From NCBI RefSeq assembly GCF_965208485.1, contig NZ_OZ242344.1, forward strand, positions 434,001 through 498,000: 64,000 bases of DNA, read 5' to 3'. The notes under the pieces were generated by a model. The model was not told the origin of the DNA. It worked only from the letters and a program-made list of their open reading frames with translations, and did not search any database. Shown here one piece after another: positions 9,401-17,921 of this stretch. Source of the stretch: Poriferisodalis sp965208485 (GTDB lineage: Bacteria; Actinomycetota; Acidimicrobiia; Acidimicrobiales; Poriferisodalaceae). A program made the position numbers and the translations under genes. The stretch's first letter is position 1. Every line of letters starts with the position of its first letter.

Positions 9401-9516
9401 CGTGGGTACTCCTCCTGCACAGCGCCGTCGCGGCGCCGTACGCGCAAACTACTAGGCCGTGAGCGGGTCGTTGACCTGCACCTCACTTGGCTGCTCTGGG
9501 CCGATACCGTGCAGCC
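9401..9516 (-). promoter_or_regulatory. Leader/promoter region of the peptide ABC operon
   Basis: This 116-base gap lies upstream of the first operon gene and downstream (on the other strand) of the tRNA-Met start. The only clear signal is the ribosome binding site AGGAGGAGT ahead of 9400. No convincing -35/-10 pair or operator palindrome could be picked out by eye. Confidence 0.35.
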
Positions 9517-9589
9517 GGGCCGGTAGCTCAGTGGTCAGAGCAGGCGACTCATAATCGCTGGGTCGTGGGTTCGATCCCCACCCGGCCCA
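9517..9589 (+). tRNA. tRNA-Met (anticodon CAT)
   Basis: A complete 73-base cloverleaf. The acceptor stem GGGCCGG pairs with CCGGCCC. The D-arm is GCTC...GAGC, the anticodon loop CTCATAA gives CAT, and the T-arm is GTGGG-TTCGATC-CCCAC. The 3' CCA is not encoded. The initiator hallmark (three GC pairs in the anticodon stem) is absent, so an elongator tRNA is more likely. A tRNA-Ile2 read as AUA after lysidine modification cannot be excluded without an isotype model. Confidence 0.93.
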
Positions 9590-9812
9590 CGTGCCGTCGG
9601 TCGCAATCCCATACCGACCCGCAGCCTCAATATCGACGCCGGAGATGTTGGTCGGAGGCGATGCCGGCGGAGATCGGCATGTCCGCCTCTTGGATTCACA
9701 CTGCCACGAGGGCAAGAGACGCGGCGGTTGATTTCCGGCTTTTCGGCTCGGCCGGCTCTTGATGGGCCGGTATGGTTGCCCCGCACGTTCGGGCACATCG
9801 CTGCCCGATCGG

Positions 9813-9885
9813 TCCGGGGTAGCTCAGTTGGCAGAGCAGCGGACTGTTAATCCGTTTGTCGTGGGTTCGAGCCCCACCCCCGGAG
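9813..9885 (+). tRNA. tRNA-Asn (anticodon GTT)
   Basis: The acceptor stem TCCGGGG pairs perfectly with CCCCGGA. The D-arm GCTC...GAGC, anticodon loop CTGTTAA (anticodon GTT) and T-arm GTGGG-TTCGAGC-CCCAC are all intact, with discriminator base G. The CCA is not encoded. It lies 223 bases after tRNA-Met. The spacer between them holds no credible gene; a TTGATT...TATGGT pair near 9729-9776 is possible promoter material but weak. It ends 44 bases before the stop codon of the converging RecQ-UvrD gene. Confidence 0.96.
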
Positions 9886-9929
9886 CCCGCCTGACCAGCC
9901 GGCCAAACCGGGGCGCGTCCATTGGCGAC

Positions 9930-12900
9930 CTAACGGTGGGTCGTTTCGCCGTCTGGCTCGAAGACGAGTTCAGGTACCACGACCTCCCATTGGTCGCACT
10001 TCATTTCCTGCTTGTACTGGGCGTCGGAGTGCTCACTGCTCCATGTTGCGATCGCCGAGACCTTGGCCTCGACGCAACGCATGTCGCTCGGCGCTTCGAA
10101 CCAACGCGACAGCATCCCCACTTGCACGCCGTTGCCGTCGCGCAGCTCCCACTTGCCTTGATGTTCCCGGGCCTGCAGAGGATCGCCTGGGGACAGCGCA
10201 CCGATGCTGTGATGCACTCCATCGTCGGGAGGCATCCGACCAGCGAAGCTGAGATAGACGTCCTTCAGCGTCAGGCTCCGGTATCGGCGAGCAAGTTCGG
10301 AAGTTGGCGGCGGCAGTGCGACCGGAGAGCGCCAGAGCACCGAAGGCTTGCCGTCAAGTTCGTCGTGAAACCCACGCTCGTCGTGCATGCGGCATAGCGT
10401 CAGCGTTTGCTTGGCGCGCGTCATGGCCACGTAGTACAAGCGTCGCGACGCGTCGACATCTTCATCGGGATTGCGTCGACTCCATCCCCCGTCGAGCACG
10501 ACCACATGGTCGAACTCCAGCCCTTTCGCGCGGTGCGCCGTCAGCAGTAGCACCCCTCGCTGACGGCGCCGAGTGTCCCGGCACCACTCTGCCAGCCACT
10601 CGATGAACGAGACCGCCAGCACCTCGCCACCGCCAGTCTCGATCTCGTGCTCGATGATTGCCTCTGTCAATAGGTCGACCCACGGGCCGCGTCGTTGGTC
10701 GGTGATCCACTTGCGAAGGTCGTCGGTTCCCAACAGGCCTCGGTGCAGCCGAGCATCGCGGACCAGAGCTTGGGTCTCGCGTAGATGCCACAAGCTCAGA
10801 TCGCCTTCGTTGGCAAGCTGCACCGGGATGCCGACCTGCTCGCAGATGCTCCGGACAGGTTGGAGGTGACTCCACTCGCGGGCGATCACAGCGCAGCGTG
10901 CCCAGTCCCAATTCGGTGCTAGGCCTGCGAGGCGTCTCAACTCAACCATCGCAGCCTGTGCCTGAGCGACCGAATCCCCGCTCGGGTGCAGTACCTGGAC
11001 CCTGCCGTTCGCCACTGGGTCGAGCGATTGCCACTCTCCGCCGGCTGGCTCACCGCGGCGTGCCCGGTTGACGCGGATCGCGCGGCCAGTCTTCATCCGC
11101 GACTTCGCCGACGCGATGACTGCGTTGGCGGCACCAATGACGTGGCCGCTCGAGCGGTAGTTCTCGATCAAGTACTCCGGCCTGGTGTCATAGTCCTGCT
11201 GGAATCGCCGAATGAACTCCGGCGAAGTTCCATTGAACGAGTAGATGTTCTGGTCATCGTCGCCCACCGCGAACAGCGTCAGCCGACTGTCCTCGTCAGT
11301 CGCGGTTCGCCCTGCGAGCGCGGAGATCAGCCTGTACGCGTGGTTGCCGATGTCCTGGTATTCGTCAACGAGTATCCATCGGAAACCAGCCAGCAGGCGC
11401 GTCCTAGATTCCTCGGCCTCCTCAGCTTCTCCGGGTGTGATTTCGCCTCCTTCCAGCAACGCAATGGCCTTCGCCATGATTTCGTCGAGCTTCTCGGAGA
11501 ACTTGCTGTCGCTGGCCCGGGTCGCGGTACCGGAGAAGCTGGCACCGACCAGCCGCATGGCGAGTGCATGGCATGTAAGCACCGTCACGCCATTTGCGTC
11601 GTCGCCGATCAACTCGTTCAGGCGACGGCGGATGTCCGCAGCGGCGTGCCGGTTGTACGCAAGGGCCAGAATTCCTCGTGGGTTCTGCCGACGCGCTCGA
11701 ATGAGATACGCGATGCGATGAACGAGCACTCGCGTCTTACCTGAACCCGGTCCCGCGAGGACAAGCACATTCGTCGTCTCGCGATTGTCCGCCACGATCG
11801 CTCGCTGTGCGCTCGACAGGTCCCCGACGATCGCCTTCCACGACTGCGCGGTGGTCGGGCGATCGATCTCACCGCGACGCTGAGGCAGCCAGCGGCGCAC
11901 GAATTCGTCCTCGCCGAGTTCGAAATAGTCGAGTGCCAAGCGCAGCGCGTCGGCGACCTTGGTGAGGCCTTGCTCAGCGAATTCGGCCATCACATGGATC
12001 TGCCGCACCGTTCGGCCATAGTGCTCACCGAGTTCCTGGAAATCGGTTTGCCTGAATCCTCGTGATTCTCGTTCGAGCGAAATGGTCATCGCGGGCCGAA
12101 ACACCGTGAGGCCTCGATTCAGCCGGACGACCTCCTGCTCGTGGAGCCACATCAGCGCACGCTCCATGAGCCTGCGGGCGGCATCCTTGGTGTCAGCCCG
12201 CAGCGCCGGATCGGCCTCGATTGCGTCGTCTACCGCCTTCTGCAACTCGCCGAGCGTCGTCGAGACCAGCAGATCATTGCCGCGGCTGCCCGACTTCAGC
12301 TTCGTCAGCAGATGCTCCAGCAGGACATCTGCCGCTCTGCGGCGGCGTTCGGCGATGCCGGCAAGGGACGACCACTCGCGCCTCAGCGTCACCAGCACGC
12401 CCTCGGCCGCATGCTTGCGCACAGAAACGCTGCCTCGGCCTCCACTGTCGCCGCGCCCGTCCTGAGCCATGCCTTCCAGCGCGCGAGCGATGTGCTCCGG
12501 TCGCGTATCGGCGAATCCCTCATCGTGAAGCTGTTGAGCTGTCACGCGCAAATTCAACGGCGCCGATTCACCAGCCGTCAGGTCGGGAGCCGACACCTGC
12601 ATGAGGCCGATCAGGGTCTCCTCCATACCTGCGGCATCAATGAGGCGGTTACGGGACGGACGGCGCACCCCGAAATGCACGAACGCCGTCACGACGGTGT
12701 CGTTAGTAGCGAGACCACAGCGTTCGAGGTCTCCCAAGGCAGCCCGCAGCTTGTCCGAACTAAGTCCGGCGACTCCCATCAATTGGTCTGTCGATATTCC
12801 GTCGTCAGGGTCCGCATCGATCAATGCCTTCACGATTGCCAGCAGCGCTAGCCGTTGACCCTCGTGGAGGTCGTCAGCGCTTTCGAGCCGTGTTCGAGCC

Positions 12901-15212
12901 TCTTCAACTGTGCCGATTCGCAACGACGATGGAAACACGCTCACCCGGTTCTCTTCGCGGGTCAGCAACTCCGCTTCTTCAAGCCACGCCACGGCTGTGC
13001 GGACCCGCGTGTCGTCTGTGGCCGAATCACGGGCGAAATCGTCCGCCTCATCTTCACTGAGAATCTCGCCCGACGTGGCCACCACCTCGCCGGTACGCCC
13101 GCTTCGGCGGTCAAGGGCGCGCAGCGAGCGCAGCACTCCGTGAATCTCGCGCCGCGTGAGCCGCGACCTGGCCGATAGCCCGAACTGGCGCTCTACGTCA
13201 TCTTCGGTGTAGAGCAGCACGCAGTGCGCTTGCTGCTGGTCGCGGCCGGCTCGGCCGGCTTCCTGCAGGTAGTTCTCCAGCGATGAAGGGATATCGGCGT
13301 GGATGACCAGTCGCACGTCAGGCTTGTCGATACCCATCCCGAACGCATTGGTCGCAGCGATGACTCGAAGCTCGCCGTCGATGAACCGCTGCTGGATGGC
13401 CTTCTTTTCTTCAGGCTGCAAACCTGCGTGAAAGCGATCAGCATCGATACCTTGCGCCTGAAGGAATTCGGCGATATCGCCGGTGCGCCTGCGGGTCGCG
13501 CAGTACACGATCGCTCCGCCGGATGCTTGGTCCGGGAGATTGTGCTCCAACGCCGTCTTGACGTCGTGGAGCTTCATCGCAGCAGTCGTCGGCAACACCT
13601 CGAACTTCAAGTTCGTCCTGCGGCTGCCACCGTCGAAGGTTCGCATGTCGACGCCCAATTGCTCCCGGAAGTACTCGCAGATCTCCGCCTTTACCTCCGG
13701 CTTGGCCGTAGCGGTGAGGCACAGCACCGGCGGCACTCGCTCACCTTCGGACCTCTCGCGGATGAAACGACCTACATACCGGTAGTCGGGACGAAAGTCG
13801 TGCCCCCACTTCGACAGGCAATGAGCTTCATCGAGCACCCAAGCGCCGATCTCGCGTTGCGCCAAGGCGCTGCGCACCGATGGGTTACGCAGCTGCTCGG
13901 GGGAGATCAGCACGATCGCCGCGTCCCCCAGTCGTACCTTGTCGAGGGCTTCGGCGCGCTCGGGCAGCGACAACAAACCGTTGACGGTGACACACGAGGT
14001 AACGCCCTGGCGTTCAAGACCGGCCACTTGATCGGCCATGAGCGCTACAAGCGGCGAAATCACCACCGTCACAGAACCCGTCTTGTCATAGCGGGACAGC
14101 GCAGGCAGCTGGTAGCACAGCGACTTGCCGGTACCCGTCGGCAAGATTGCCAGCGCATCGTGTCCCGCCATTGCCGCCTCGACGATCACCTGCTGCAGCG
14201 GCTCGTCGGACTCGGGGTCGGCCGGCTCGGATCGGAACGAATCGAAGCCGAACCACCGCTTGAGTTCTCGCTCGGAGTCATGGCGAACGCGACACCAGGC
14301 GCAGCGCTTATCGCGGCAGGCGTCATCTCGCAGACTCCTCACCAGATGGGCAGCGCCCGGGAACTGGTGGCGCACCCAAGGCGGCATCACCGACTTCCCT
14401 CCCGACACCGAGATCCACGCCATTGCGAATGCCAGCGCCCAGCCGTGCTCTGAAGCATCCGCGATCGCCCGTCGAAGCTGCGATTCGCAGGCGTGATCGC
14501 CAAGACATCTGCCGATTGCCTCGCGCGCTCGGCTGGCGTCGGGCTTTGGAGCGCCCCTCAATGCCTCGAAGCACAGATCGAAACCCGCTGATGGGAGGTT
14601 TCTGGTGGTCAGCCAGTGCCAGGCCGTAAGCCATTCCGGTGGTGCCTCGCGCAACACCTCGCGCTGGTCGGTGAACAACTGCATCGCCAACCGAGCGTCG
14701 AGGTACGGATCGTTGCGCTCGCTGCGCGTCAACGGGGCGTCCTTGTAGTGCTTGACGAGGCGGTGATACGGATGACGCGGGAATGCCAGCGGATTGAGCC
14801 ACAGCGTGTCCACGACCGGCAGCCGCAGCAGCCGCAGTTCGGCGTTCACGGATTGCAGGATCGGCAGATCGAACTTGATCAGGTTATGGCCGAGAACAAA
14901 CTCTGCGCCTTCAGCCAACTTGTCCAGCATGACGAGCGCTTCGCTTGCTGACTTCGCCGATCTGGTCCAGACTGCTCTGTCGCCTTCATAGCCGATGACG
15001 CACTCGCTGGGCTGATCGGCGGATCGGCGCCTCTTGGCCCACACAACGCTGCGGTCCGTGTCTGCCGCAACCCCTGCAATGGCGTAGATGCGATTGTCCC
15101 TGCGAGAGACCTCAAGATCCAACGCCAAACAGCGCGACAGTTCTTCACAGGCAGTGGTCACAGCCCGAACATCATTCCCGATGGCACAGGCACGCGGCTG
15201 CAACGAGCGCAA
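9930..15212 (-). CDS. Giant exonuclease-RecQ-UvrD fusion DNA helicase
   Basis: A 1760-residue protein with three enzymatic modules. Residues about 25-190 look like a DEDD-type 3'-5' exonuclease (LALDLEVS near 29-36, GHNLIKFDLP near 108-117, DARLAMQLF near 172-180). A Cys/His cluster (CRDKRCAWC, 299-307) precedes a full RecQ superfamily 2 helicase (LPTGTGKS 357-364, DEAH 461-464, TATAK 500-504, FGMGIDKPDV 624-633, QEAGRAGRD 650-658). After winged-helix and HRDC-like regions comes a UvrD-type superfamily 1 helicase from about 1130 (AGPGSGKT 1153-1160, then VDEYQD, GDDDQNIYSFNGTSPEF, and a C-terminal VVVLDGGWSRRNPDED). DNA repair or control of invading DNA is likely. The exact start among nearby ATG/GTG codons is uncertain. 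Confidence 0.9.
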   Translation of the reverse strand: MRSLQPRACAIGNDVRAVTTACEELSRCLALDLEVSRRDNRIYAIAGVAADTDRSVVWAKRRRSADQPSECVIGYEGDRAVWTRSAKSASEALVMLDKLAEGAEFVLGHNLIKFDLPILQSVNAELRLLRLPVVDTLWLNPLAFPRHPYHRLVKHYKDAPLTRSERNDPYLDARLAMQLFTDQREVLREAPPEWLTAWHWLTTRNLPSAGFDLCFEALRGAPKPDASRAREAIGRCLGDHACESQLRRAIADASEHGWALAFAMAWISVSGGKSVMPPWVRHQFPGAAHLVRSLRDDACRDKRCAWCRVRHDSERELKRWFGFDSFRSEPADPESDEPLQQVIVEAAMAGHDALAILPTGTGKSLCYQLPALSRYDKTGSVTVVISPLVALMADQVAGLERQGVTSCVTVNGLLSLPERAEALDKVRLGDAAIVLISPEQLRNPSVRSALAQREIGAWVLDEAHCLSKWGHDFRPDYRYVGRFIRERSEGERVPPVLCLTATAKPEVKAEICEYFREQLGVDMRTFDGGSRRTNLKFEVLPTTAAMKLHDVKTALEHNLPDQASGGAIVYCATRRRTGDIAEFLQAQGIDADRFHAGLQPEEKKAIQQRFIDGELRVIAATNAFGMGIDKPDVRLVIHADIPSSLENYLQEAGRAGRDQQQAHCVLLYTEDDVERQFGLSARSRLTRREIHGVLRSLRALDRRSGRTGEVVATSGEILSEDEADDFARDSATDDTRVRTAVAWLEEAELLTREENRVSVFPSSLRIGTVEEARTRLESADDLHEGQRLALLAIVKALIDADPDDGISTDQLMGVAGLSSDKLRAALGDLERCGLATNDTVVTAFVHFGVRRPSRNRLIDAAGMEETLIGLMQVSAPDLTAGESAPLNLRVTAQQLHDEGFADTRPEHIARALEGMAQDGRGDSGGRGSVSVRKHAAEGVLVTLRREWSSLAGIAERRRRAADVLLEHLLTKLKSGSRGNDLLVSTTLGELQKAVDDAIEADPALRADTKDAARRLMERALMWLHEQEVVRLNRGLTVFRPAMTISLERESRGFRQTDFQELGEHYGRTVRQIHVMAEFAEQGLTKVADALRLALDYFELGEDEFVRRWLPQRRGEIDRPTTAQSWKAIVGDLSSAQRAIVADNRETTNVLVLAGPGSGKTRVLVHRIAYLIRARRQNPRGILALAYNRHAAADIRRRLNELIGDDANGVTVLTCHALAMRLVGASFSGTATRASDSKFSEKLDEIMAKAIALLEGGEITPGEAEEAEESRTRLLAGFRWILVDEYQDIGNHAYRLISALAGRTATDEDSRLTLFAVGDDDQNIYSFNGTSPEFIRRFQQDYDTRPEYLIENYRSSGHVIGAANAVIASAKSRMKTGRAIRVNRARRGEPAGGEWQSLDPVANGRVQVLHPSGDSVAQAQAAMVELRRLAGLAPNWDWARCAVIAREWSHLQPVRSICEQVGIPVQLANEGDLSLWHLRETQALVRDARLHRGLLGTDDLRKWITDQRRGPWVDLLTEAIIEHEIETGGGEVLAVSFIEWLAEWCRDTRRRQRGVLLLTAHRAKGLEFDHVVVLDGGWSRRNPDEDVDASRRLYYVAMTRAKQTLTLCRMHDERGFHDELDGKPSVLWRSPVALPPPTSELARRYRSLTLKDVYLSFAGRMPPDDGVHHSIGALSPGDPLQAREHQGKWELRDGNGVQVGMLSRWFEAPSDMRCVEAKVSAIATWSSEHSDAQYKQEMKCDQWEVVVPELVFEPDGETTHR

Positions 15213-15336
15213 GATTCTGGATCAGTCGAGTCAATCGGCAGGTGCAGCGGCCGGAACCATTGCGGGTGCAAGTCCAGACGGAACCGAGTCCTGTGGCCAA
15301 CTCCGACATCCGCGGACTTCCAAGTCGGCACGGAGC

Positions 15337-17541
15337 TCACGAGGCCGGCAACTCCTCGCTAGGGCCAGTTGTCGCCGTCGCAAACTCCCCTTGAATCCAC
15401 TTTGCGACGACCGGCGCTGCACCAGCTTGCTGCCGGGGGTCGCGCAATTCGATATCTCGCTCGCGGAGCCAGCGAAGCCATCCGCGGCGGTGGTGGTACC
15501 GCTCAGCATCGGAGGCCGCAGATGCGAGGACTGCAAAGGGAACATCGGTGCCGTCGCCGATCCGGCGGATCGTGTCAGCAACGTAGTGTCGCAGTTCGTC
15601 CGCCACCCGTCTCAGTGCGTCGGACGATGACAACTTCTTCCCACCTGCTGCTGCTGCCTCAATCAGAGCCCGCACGCTGTCATCCGATTCATCAGGCAAT
15701 GGGAGTGCACTGTCGGCAGCCACCGGAGCATTGGACATCACACCACCCTCGTCGTGAACCTGTTGGGCGACGATGCGCGAGAACGCCTCTCTCGCGATGT
15801 CGCTGAAGAACAACTCTGGGCTAATCAGGGACACTGCATCGCCTTCAGGTGCCATTGCGGCTTCCAGCAGTAGCCGCTCACGCATTGCCCTGTGCCGGTT
15901 CGACTGATCGATTTGCACTTGCACACGACGCGCGAGCGATGGTGCCTCTACTTCGGCGCTGGGTTGATGCGCAGGTTCCCATTCCGTGTTGTAGTCCGCC
16001 TCGAAGTAGTCATCACCGGGATCGGGTGGCGGCGGAGGCTCGACATGCCTGGGCCGCTCGGATGCTGGACGGTCGGCCAATCGCACCCGGGCCTCCGCGA
16101 CACGTCGACGCAGATCCTCGACGGCCATTGGTATGCGGCGCGCGATGGGCTCGAGATCAGTCTCACCAAGTACATCGTCCGGATAGACGGCCAGCACTTC
16201 AGCCGCCTCATCTGCTGCCCGGTCGCGCCCGCCGGGGCTGTCGAGTTCGGCCCGCTGCAGGATTCGCTCGGCGCGAAACGCGTGCAGTGGTTGGGCTTCT
16301 TCGAGCGCTCGGCGCAGCGCAGGCGGGTTCGATTCGGCGAGGTCACCCGGGTCGGAACCCGCAGGAAATGCGGCCACAAAGACGTCGAGTCCGTATTCGC
16401 GTTCCCATTGATGCACCCGTTCGGTGGCGGTCTGTCCCGCTGCATCGGCATCGAAGGCCAGCACGATGCGCTTCGCCGATCTCGACAGCAGCTCAGCGTG
16501 CTGCTGGGTCAGCGCCGTGCCGCAGGTAGCAACTGCTTCGGCGATCCCGGCTAGGTCACAGCCAATGACGTCGGTATATCCCTCGCACACCACAACCCGG
16601 TCCGCTTTGCGCGCAGGCTGCTTCGCGAGGTGCAAGCCATACAGCACCTTGCTCTTGTCGTATACAACAGTGCCCGCAGTGTTCTTGTACTTCGGGCCGG
16701 TCGGGGTCGACTCGTCGGGCCGGGGCAGCAGGCGGCCGGCAAAGCTCACAACTCGCCCACTCGCATCGCAGATCGGAAACATGATCCGATCGCGGAAAAA
16801 GTCCGATGCGCTGGAAACATCGCGATCGGTGGCGTCGTCGCCTGCGGACTCGTCATCGGACCCGCCTTCGGGCTCGTCACCTGATGTATTGCCAAGTTCA
16901 TCGCTGACGGCGGTGCCACCGATCGCGCCAGCTTCTGAGCCGGGGCGTCCCGTTCCCCGCCGCGGTCCCGCTCGTGCCCGGCCCGCTTCGGCGTAGGCCA
17001 GTCCCGCCGCGGCCACTTGTTCGGGCGGCACGCCGAGATGTCGACACAGCTCATCCCACCGTGGCGGCGCGTACCCCAACCGCCACTTCACGACGGTGTC
17101 ACGGTCGTAGCCACGCCGACGCAGGTAGGCGCGTGCCGGACCCGCATCGGAGCCGTTCATCAGGCGCTCGTGGTAGAAGCGAGCGGCCTTCTCGAGCAGG
17201 TCGATCAGCTCCTTGCGTCGTTGATTCGCGCGTTGCGCGCCGGGGTCGTCGTAGGTCAGCGTGATGTTTGCCGCAGCGGCTAGCTGCTCGACAGCTTCAT
17301 TGAAGCCCAGGTGCTCGGTTTCTCGAAGGAACGTAAACGCGTCGCCGGATGCCTCGCAGCCGAAGCAGTGGTAGAAGCCCTTCGCCGGATCGACGCTGAA
17401 CGATGGCGTCTTCTCGGTGTGGAACGGGCACAGCCCGACGTGGCGGCTGCCGACTCGCTTGAGGCTCACCCTGCGGCCGATGAGCGCGACGAGATCGGTG
17501 GCCTCGCGGACGCGCTGTACATCAGAATCTCGGATGCTCAT
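15337..17541 (-). CDS. dnaG: DNA primase DnaG
   Basis: Synthesises RNA primers at the replication fork; 734 residues. The N-terminal CHC2 zinc finger is intact (Cys38, His41, Cys59, Cys62). The TOPRIM core shows VVVCEGYTDV with Glu320 and the DxD pair at 364-366 (LAFDADAAG). The catalytic core is interrupted at about 187-245 by an acidic, Gly/Ser/Asp-rich insertion that other DnaG proteins lack and that is probably disordered. The C-terminal helicase-interacting region is poorly conserved, as usual. Its 3' end is 125 bases before the start of the RecQ-UvrD gene; those 125 bases carry no recognisable feature. Confidence 0.97.
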   Translation of the reverse strand: MSIRDSDVQRVREATDLVALIGRRVSLKRVGSRHVGLCPFHTEKTPSFSVDPAKGFYHCFGCEASGDAFTFLRETEHLGFNEAVEQLAAAANITLTYDDPGAQRANQRRKELIDLLEKAARFYHERLMNGSDAGPARAYLRRRGYDRDTVVKWRLGYAPPRWDELCRHLGVPPEQVAAAGLAYAEAGRARAGPRRGTGRPGSEAGAIGGTAVSDELGNTSGDEPEGGSDDESAGDDATDRDVSSASDFFRDRIMFPICDASGRVVSFAGRLLPRPDESTPTGPKYKNTAGTVVYDKSKVLYGLHLAKQPARKADRVVVCEGYTDVIGCDLAGIAEAVATCGTALTQQHAELLSRSAKRIVLAFDADAAGQTATERVHQWEREYGLDVFVAAFPAGSDPGDLAESNPPALRRALEEAQPLHAFRAERILQRAELDSPGGRDRAADEAAEVLAVYPDDVLGETDLEPIARRIPMAVEDLRRRVAEARVRLADRPASERPRHVEPPPPPDPGDDYFEADYNTEWEPAHQPSAEVEAPSLARRVQVQIDQSNRHRAMRERLLLEAAMAPEGDAVSLISPELFFSDIAREAFSRIVAQQVHDEGGVMSNAPVAADSALPLPDESDDSVRALIEAAAAGGKKLSSSDALRRVADELRHYVADTIRRIGDGTDVPFAVLASAASDAERYHHRRGWLRWLRERDIELRDPRQQAGAAPVVAKWIQGEFATATTGPSEELPAS

Positions 17542-17553
17542 CTGCCGAAGACG

Positions 17554-17814
17554 CTAGTAACTGACTGCGACACCGCCCGTTGCACGGATCAGCTGGGCGC
17601 CGATCTCTTCGAAGGAGAACTCGCCGGGGCCTTACTTGGTCACGCCGACGGAGTACGCGGATTCTCGGTCTTCGTAAACGCCCACCACGTCGCCGTCGTG
17701 CAAGAGTGCGATCTTGCCGGGATGTTCGGCCTCCATCCGCTCGCGGTGAATGCGTCGACAGGCACGGTGGTTTGACAAAGCTTGAGGAGGCACGGGCAAC
17801 TCCAGCGCAGGCAC
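17554..17814 (-). pseudogene. Small conserved-looking gene split by one in-frame TAA
   Basis: A minus-strand frame from 17814 encodes about 60 residues with a cytoplasmic-protein look (ERMEAEHPGKIALLHDGDVV, then VGVYEDRESAYSVGVTK) and stops at TAA 17632-17634. The same frame is immediately open again for 25 codons (GPGEFSFEEIGAQLIR...) to TAG 17554-17556. Reading TAA as a tyrosine codon would give an uninterrupted VTKYGPGEFSFEEIG segment, which resembles small proteins that bear a 'DG-VVGVF..-EA---G---FG-G-F' pattern (DUF5678-like). I therefore call it a pseudogene with a single nonsense change; a genuinely shorter gene is the alternative. It occupies most of the 380-base gap between dnaG and the PPDK-like gene; nothing else is visible there. 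Confidence 0.5.
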
Positions 17815-17921
17815 CTGCCGACATGCTCACCTTGGCACAACCATCGGTCTCGAGCACGACAATTTTCCGACAGCGCTCGTGTTGCATCGGGCGCACACGG
17901 CGCCTCGACCGGGCTGGCTGT

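Noticed and set aside
9930..15212. Member of a named defence system
   Set aside because: The helicase fusion stands alone among core genes; no nuclease, methylase or other defence partner is next to it.
15213..15336. Another repeat element between dnaG and the RecQ-UvrD gene
   Set aside because: The gap has a short repeated CGGAACC but neither inverted ends nor the family A or B blocks.
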